Assembly (NCBI GenBank): GCA_902592275.1
Contig: CACJDW010000003.1
Span: 1-64,000 of the forward strand
Direction: 5' to 3'
Source of the DNA: an uncultured Pelagibacteraceae bacterium
Lineage (GTDB): Bacteria; Pseudomonadota; Alphaproteobacteria; Pelagibacterales; Pelagibacteraceae
Length of the DNA: 64,000 nucleotides
Each line of letters starts with the position of its first letter. Within the stretch, counting starts at the first letter, position 1. This document shows positions 59,105 through 64,000 of this stretch, piece by piece. The notes under the pieces are model-generated. The model ran no database searches. It saw only the letters and a program-made list of their open reading frames with translations, and was not told where the DNA came from. Position numbers and translations under genes: made by a program.

Positions 59105-59537
59105 AGATAGCACAATTGATATCACTTCAGAGAAGTTAACCAAAGAATTAGCTAAAGAATTTACAAAATATCTTAAAGGTGGCGAGTTTATTTTTTTATA
59201 TGGAGAGATGGGCGTTGGTAAAACAACCTTTGTTAAATATTTTATAAATGAGTATCAAAAAATAAATAATTTAAAACAAACAGAAATTACAAGCCCTACT
59301 TTTAGTTTATTAAATGAGTATCAGGTGAAAAATATAAGAATAAAACATTATGATTTATTTAGAATTAATAGGAAAGAGGATATCAATAATTTAGATATTT
59401 TTGAAAAGGATAATAAATTAATAACGCTTATAGAATGGCCACAATTGATTGCTGATAAACAAGATATAAAATTTATAACTTTAACATTTAATTATTTAAA
59501 TCAATTAAATGATAGAACTGTAGATATAAAAGTTTAA
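59088..59537 (+). CDS. tsaE: tRNA threonylcarbamoyladenosine biosynthesis ATPase TsaE
   Basis: Start moved to [55 protein letters not shown]; overlaps ahcY by 17 nt. Confidence 0.93.
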   Translation: MPIAIKDSTIDITSEKLTKELAKEFTKYLKGGEFIFLYGEMGVGKTTFVKYFINEYQKINNLKQTEITSPTFSLLNEYQVKNIRIKHYDLFRINRKEDINNLDIFEKDNKLITLIEWPQLIADKQDIKFITLTFNYLNQLNDRTVDIKV

Positions 59538-59553
59538 ATTAAAATTTATTTTG

Positions 59554-60498
59554 ATGAAAAGCTTAGCAAAATTGAAAAAAATAAAAGGTGACGCATCTTT
59601 TAGAGAATTTTACAGAAACAAACAAAATAAATCAATTGTAGTAGTATCTAAGAAAGAAAGGTTAAAAAATCTTTTAATTTATGATGCGATTAATAAAATT
59701 TTAATTAAAAACAAAATTCTAGCACCAAATCTATTAAGAGAAAATTACATAAATAATTATATAGAAATTCAAGACTTTGGAGATCAAACTCTATTTGAAA
59801 TTTTAAAAAATAAAAAAAATAATAAATTCATTACCTTTAAGAAAATTGTAAAAATTTTAAACAAAATTCAATCAATAAAAGACAAAAAAATAAAAAATTT
59901 TAAAAATAAATTTTATAAAGTTCAAGTATATAAAAACAAAATTTTATTTGATGAAGCCAAACTTTTTTGTGATTGGTACGTTCCCAAGATATTGTCTAAA
60001 TCCGAAAGTATTCAATTTAAAAAGAAATTTAGATTAGAGATAAAAAAATTATTATCAAAATTAAATTATAAAAATGTTACATTTGTTCATAGAGATTTTC
60101 ATGTTTCAAATTTGATGTATCACAATAAAAAAATTGCAGTAATAGATACTCAAGACGCACTAATTGGCAATAGAGCTTACGATTTAGCATCCTTAATTGA
60201 TGACGTAAGATTAAAAACACCCAATGAATTAAAAGAGAAAGTATTTAAGTTTTACGTCAAAACAAATAAAAAAATTAATTTAGAAAAATTTAAAAAAGAT
60301 TTTGAAATATTATCTGTTTTAAGGAATTTAAAAATAATTGGTATATTTATGCGTTTAGCTGTTAGAGATAACAAAAAAAAATATCTTAAATTAATTCCCT
60401 ACGCTTGGGAATTGATTAATCATAGAATTAAAGAGCAAAATGAATTCAATAATTTGATGTTACTATTAAAAAATAATTTTCCAAAATTTATAAGGTAG
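59554..60498 (+). CDS. APH-family sugar kinase, AmgK-like
   Basis: KKIKGDASFREFYR, FVHRDFHVSNLMYHNKKIAVIDTQDALIGNRAYDLASL; adjacent to a MurU-like nucleotidyltransferase. Confidence 0.8.
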   Translation: MKSLAKLKKIKGDASFREFYRNKQNKSIVVVSKKERLKNLLIYDAINKILIKNKILAPNLLRENYINNYIEIQDFGDQTLFEILKNKKNNKFITFKKIVKILNKIQSIKDKKIKNFKNKFYKVQVYKNKILFDEAKLFCDWYVPKILSKSESIQFKKKFRLEIKKLLSKLNYKNVTFVHRDFHVSNLMYHNKKIAVIDTQDALIGNRAYDLASLIDDVRLKTPNELKEKVFKFYVKTNKKINLEKFKKDFEILSVLRNLKIIGIFMRLAVRDNKKKYLKLIPYAWELINHRIKEQNEFNNLMLLLKNNFPKFIR

Positions 60499-60502
60499 AG
60501 TA

Positions 60503-61192
60503 GTGAGAATAAATACAGCTTTAATTTTATGTGCAGGTTTTGGTAAAAGATTAAATCCAATTACATTAAATATTCCTAAGCCCTTATTAGAGATTAAAAA
60601 TGTAAGTATGTTGGAAAGATGTATTAATTTAATTGAAAAACTAGGTATTAAAAAAATCTTAATAAATACTTTTTATTTAAAGGATCAATTTTCAGTGTTT
60701 TTAAACAGTAAAAATTTCAACATTGATATCAAAATAATTGAGGATGGTGAGCATATTTTAGATACGGGGGGAGGTATTCAAAATATGATTAAAGACTCCA
60801 ATGAAAATGACTTTTTAATTTTTAATCCAGATACAGTTTGGAGCAATAATTATAGAGATGAGATATTAAAAATGGAAGAAATTTATTTCTCAAAAAAAAT
60901 AGAAAACATTCTCCTTTTAGCAAATAAAAAATTAAGTTTTGATAAAAAGCTAAAAGGAGATTTCAATTTAAATAATAATTTAATTAACAAAGAGTCTGAA
61001 AAAGAATTTATTTACATTGGATGTCAAATTATTAATAAAAAATTGTTTACTAGAGATAAAATAGAAAATTATTCAATTTTGGAGATTTGGAATAATTTAT
61101 TAGATCAAAAAAAGTTATACGGCTATGAAAGTCAAAATGATTTTTATCACTTAACAGATCTGGATATTTTTAAAAAACTAAAAGATCTTTAG
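60503..61192 (+). CDS. Sugar nucleotidyltransferase, MurU-like
   Basis: 229 aa, GTG start; ALILCAGFGKRLNPITLNIPKPLLEI, DTGGGIQNM. Confidence 0.82.
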   Translation: MRINTALILCAGFGKRLNPITLNIPKPLLEIKNVSMLERCINLIEKLGIKKILINTFYLKDQFSVFLNSKNFNIDIKIIEDGEHILDTGGGIQNMIKDSNENDFLIFNPDTVWSNNYRDEILKMEEIYFSKKIENILLLANKKLSFDKKLKGDFNLNNNLINKESEKEFIYIGCQIINKKLFTRDKIENYSILEIWNNLLDQKKLYGYESQNDFYHLTDLDIFKKLKDL

Positions 61193-61877
61193 CTCTTTCT
61201 TGATCAAGATATTTGCAATTAGAAATTTTGCTGTTTTCTAATTCAATTAAAAGTGGATTTCCTGTAGGTATTTCAAGTTTAGAAATTTCATTGTTATCTA
61301 AATTAAACAAATATTTACAAAGAGCTCTTATAGAGTTTCCGTGTGCAGAAATAAGAATATTTTCATTTGTTTTTTTTTCTAAATCTCTGTTATAAAAATT
61401 AATCACTCTTTCATATGTATCTTTAAGTGATTCAGTATCAGGAATTTTTTCTAAAGGAATTTCTTTGTAAGTTACAATATTTATTGGATGATATGGATTG
61501 CTTTTATCTAAAGGGTCAGGTCTAAGATCCCAAGAACGTCTAAATTGATGAACTTTTTCTTCTCCAAGTTTTACTTTCATTTCATCTTTATTTAATCCAG
61601 TGAGAGCACCATAATGTCTTTCATTTAATTCCCATGCACTCTTTACTTCTTTAAAATCTTGCAGTTCTTCCTGTATAATTTTTAAAGTATTTTTTGCTCT
61701 TAATTGAAAAGATGAATAATAAAGATTAATTTCAATATTTTCTTGTTTTATTAGTTGGCCAGCTTTTTTTGCCTCTGACTTTCCATTTTCTGTTAGATCT
61801 ACATCAACCCATCCAGTAAATTTTTTTTCAAGGTTCCAAACACTTTGACCGTGCCTTATTAAAATTAAATAACTCAT
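61170..61877 (-). CDS. gpmA: 2,3-bisphosphoglycerate-dependent phosphoglycerate mutase
   Basis: 235 aa; LIRHGQSVWNLEKKFTGWVDVDLTENG, WELNERHYGALTGLNK, SAHGNSIRALCKYL. Confidence 0.95.
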   Translation of the reverse strand: MSYLILIRHGQSVWNLEKKFTGWVDVDLTENGKSEAKKAGQLIKQENIEINLYYSSFQLRAKNTLKIIQEELQDFKEVKSAWELNERHYGALTGLNKDEMKVKLGEEKVHQFRRSWDLRPDPLDKSNPYHPINIVTYKEIPLEKIPDTESLKDTYERVINFYNRDLEKKTNENILISAHGNSIRALCKYLFNLDNNEISKLEIPTGNPLLIELENSKISNCKYLDQERAKDLLVF

Positions 61878-61922
61878 TTGTTTAACTTTTAGATTAATTT
61901 GATAAATAACACTATACTATTA

Positions 61923-62333
61923 ATGAATAAATTTTTTTCAAAATATAAATTTATTTTTTATTTTTGCAATTTTATTTTAATTTTTTTATACCTATTCCCA
62001 GGGAGTATTTTAGGTTGGTTATTTTATAATAATCCCAGCCAACAACCTCAAATTACTTCAGATTTTTATTTTTCTAATTTAAATATTTCAAGTAATCATG
62101 TTTATGCTTTTCTTGTTTTTTCAATTGTTGGTTTTTTTAGTTATAAAAAATTAAATCAATTAAAAATATTAAGCATTTATTTAATATTATTATCTATAAT
62201 ACTTGAGATTTTGCATTTATTTATTCCTCAGAGAACTTTTCAATTTTCAGATTTATTTGGAAATTTATTAGGTGTATTAATAATATTAATCTTATTTTAC
62301 TTTTTTATAAAAAATGAAAATTCTAAAACTTAA
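61923..62333 (+). CDS. VanZ-like small membrane protein
   Basis: About 136 aa from ATG 61923 (listed TTG start 61899 is less likely); four TM segments; LEILHLFIPQRTFQFSDLFGNLLGVLI typical of VanZ-like proteins. Confidence 0.72.
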   Translation: MNKFFSKYKFIFYFCNFILIFLYLFPGSILGWLFYNNPSQQPQITSDFYFSNLNISSNHVYAFLVFSIVGFFSYKKLNQLKILSIYLILLSIILEILHLFIPQRTFQFSDLFGNLLGVLIILILFYFFIKNENSKT

Positions 62334-62913
62334 TTTTTTATTTTTAATAATATTATTTATTTCAGCTTGTTCATCGGTTCCTAAAAATACAGCAAACAGT
62401 TGTTCAATATTTGAAGAAAGATATTTTTGGTATAAACATGCGAAAAAGTCTGAAAAAAAATGGGGCACACCAGTTTACTTACAGCTTGCAATTATTAAAA
62501 TGGAATCCAGCTTTGATTGGTTAGCAAAACCACCAAGACAAAAGCTTTTTAAGGTTATTCCCTATAAAAGACCATCAAGTTCTTTTGGTTATTCTCAAGC
62601 AGTAAAAGGTACCTGGAAACAATACAAAAATGAGACTGGAAATAAGTATGCAGTAAGATCAAGATTTAAAGACAGTGTTGACTTTATAGGGTGGTATACA
62701 AATAAAACCGAAAAAATTTTAAAAATCTCAAGGAATGACGCGTTCAATCAATATGTTGCTTATCATGAAGGTTGGGGAAATTATAAGAATTATAAAAAAA
62801 ACAAAAAAGTGATTAATCTTGCAAAGCGTGTGGAAAAACAATCAAATATTTATAAACAACAATTATTAAAATGTAAAAATTCTTTATCAACGTCAAAGTA
62901 TATTATTTTTTAA
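62314..62913 (+). CDS. Lipoprotein with SLT-like lytic transglycosylase domain
   Basis: 199 aa; lipobox FISACSS, IKMESSFDW possible catalytic Glu, SSFGYSQAVKGTWKQYK. Confidence 0.72.
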   Translation: MKILKLNFLFLIILFISACSSVPKNTANSCSIFEERYFWYKHAKKSEKKWGTPVYLQLAIIKMESSFDWLAKPPRQKLFKVIPYKRPSSSFGYSQAVKGTWKQYKNETGNKYAVRSRFKDSVDFIGWYTNKTEKILKISRNDAFNQYVAYHEGWGNYKNYKKNKKVINLAKRVEKQSNIYKQQLLKCKNSLSTSKYIIF

Positions 62914-64000
62914 TTTAGCTGTTTTTTTAATTCAATATCAACTGCATCAATTCGCTTGGTATTTTTTGCAAGAGCTAAATACATTGTTGGAGTTACATAT
63001 AAAGTAAAGAAGGTTGAAATAATCATTCCTCCTAAAATTGTAGAACCCACAGCTAATCTAGAGCCTTCACCTGCACCTGGGCCAATATTTCCAATAACTA
63101 ATGGAAGCATTGCTATCATTGTACTAAGTGAGGTCATTATGATTGGTCTAATTCTAAGTTGGCAAGCTTTAATTATAGCGTCCTGAATTTTAACACCGGT
63201 AGTTCTTATCTGATTTGTGTAGTCTACAATCAAAATACTATTCTTTGTGGATATACCAATAAGTATTATTAAAGCGATTTGAGAGAAAATATTTACTGAA
63301 CTATTTAAAAATAAAATAAATACTAATCCACCAAATACAGCTAGTGGAACTGTTAAAATAATAATAAATGGATGAACAAAAGAGTTAAATGTTGCTGCCA
63401 TAACCAAATAAGCAGTTAACAAAGCAAGAGCAAAAATTAAGTATATTTCATTTGTTGTTTCTTTTAGTTCTTCAGATTTTCCTTTCCAAGTGATTTGATT
63501 TTGAGGAGCAACTCTAATCATTACATCTTCCAGGTATTTTATTGCTTCTGTTAGAGTATAATCTTCTGCAAGCGCAGCAGAAATTGTAACTGCTCTTTGA
63601 CGATTGTATCTTGGAAGCGCTTCAGCAGTGCCTTTCTCTTTAAACTCAACTAAACTTGCAACAGATACAAGTTTACCAGTTGTTTCAGATCTAACAAAAA
63701 TTTTTGACAACCCATCTTTATCTCTTCTGTCTGCTAAATATTGTTGTAAAATAATTGGGTATTCTCTTCCTTCTTTACTAAAAGTTGTTACTCTTTTTCC
63801 TCCATAAAGAGTTTCTAGAGTTCTACCTATATTTTCAGTAGAAACTCCCAAATCATTCGCTCTGTTTTTATTAGTGATTAATTTAACCTCAGGTTTATTT
63901 TTTGTATAATCACTTTCAATTCTAGACATATTTCTATTTTTTCTTAATTCTCTTAAGACACTATTTTGAATTTCTTCTAATTCTTCGTAGCTAGATCCAT
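62910..64000 (-). CDS. RND-family efflux pump permease, C-terminal portion (continues past the window end)
   Basis: Frame stays open to 64000 (..GSSYEELEEIQNSVLRELRKNRNMSRIESDY..), so the listed start at 63929 is internal. AcrB-like motifs: GISTKNSILIVDYTNQIR, ACQLRIRPIIMTSLSTMIAMLPLVIG. Confidence 0.93.
   Translation of the reverse strand, partial: GSSYEELEEIQNSVLRELRKNRNMSRIESDYTKNKPEVKLITNKNRANDLGVSTENIGRTLETLYGGKRVTTFSKEGREYPIILQQYLADRRDKDGLSKIFVRSETTGKLVSVASLVEFKEKGTAEALPRYNRQRAVTISAALAEDYTLTEAIKYLEDVMIRVAPQNQITWKGKSEELKETTNEIYLIFALALLTAYLVMAATFNSFVHPFIIILTVPLAVFGGLVFILFLNSSVNIFSQIALIILIGISTKNSILIVDYTNQIRTTGVKIQDAIIKACQLRIRPIIMTSLSTMIAMLPLVIGNIGPGAGEGSRLAVGSTILGGMIISTFFTLYVTPTMYLALAKNTKRIDAVDIELKKQLN

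Noticed and set aside
63929-64000. Start codon of the RND permease at 63929 as listed
   Set aside because: The frame stays open and protein-like to the window edge, so the gene is truncated by the window, not started there.

Overview
This AT-rich window (roughly 30% GC by eye) of about 99% coding DNA looks like a streamlined SAR11/Pelagibacter-type alphaproteobacterial chromosome. I infer this from gene order and protein similarity to remembered Pelagibacter proteins; no database search was run. Content in order: (1) about 30 kb of plus-strand genes: rplS tail, leuCDB, a DMSP-demethylation cluster dmdC-dmdB-(alpha/beta hydrolase)-dmdA, asd, sdhCDAB, mmsA, mdh, sucCD, sucAB-lpdA, priA, atpHAGDC. 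(2) A minus-strand block rplU-rpmA-obgE-proBA-nadD-rsfS-ctpA-rppH plus metX-metW-gloB. A SAM-II riboswitch and a consensus-like promoter lie upstream of metX. (3) hisC-tyrA, an NlpC/P60 protein, an AmpG-like MFS permease, trkH, class I lysS, pyrD, rpmB and a queuosine-precursor (VUT) transporter. (4) A three-gene polyamine cluster: ornithine/lysine decarboxylase, deoxyhypusine-synthase-like (possible homospermidine synthase), agmatinase-family ureohydrolase. (5) A regA-type regulator, bioY, polA, a ChvI/ChvG-like two-component system, ahcY, tsaE, amgK/murU-like genes, gpmA, a VanZ-like protein, an SLT lipoprotein and a truncated RND pump. I found no rRNA, tRNA, CRISPR, phage or transposon. I did not find a clearly new defence or mobile system. 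The best leads are the metX SAM-II leader, which has a U-tract where the known aptamer has a purine-rich SD-like end; the undescribed hydrolase inside the dmd cluster; the polyamine cluster; and the fact that all six convergent gene pairs overlap at their stop codons, three through a shared TTAA.
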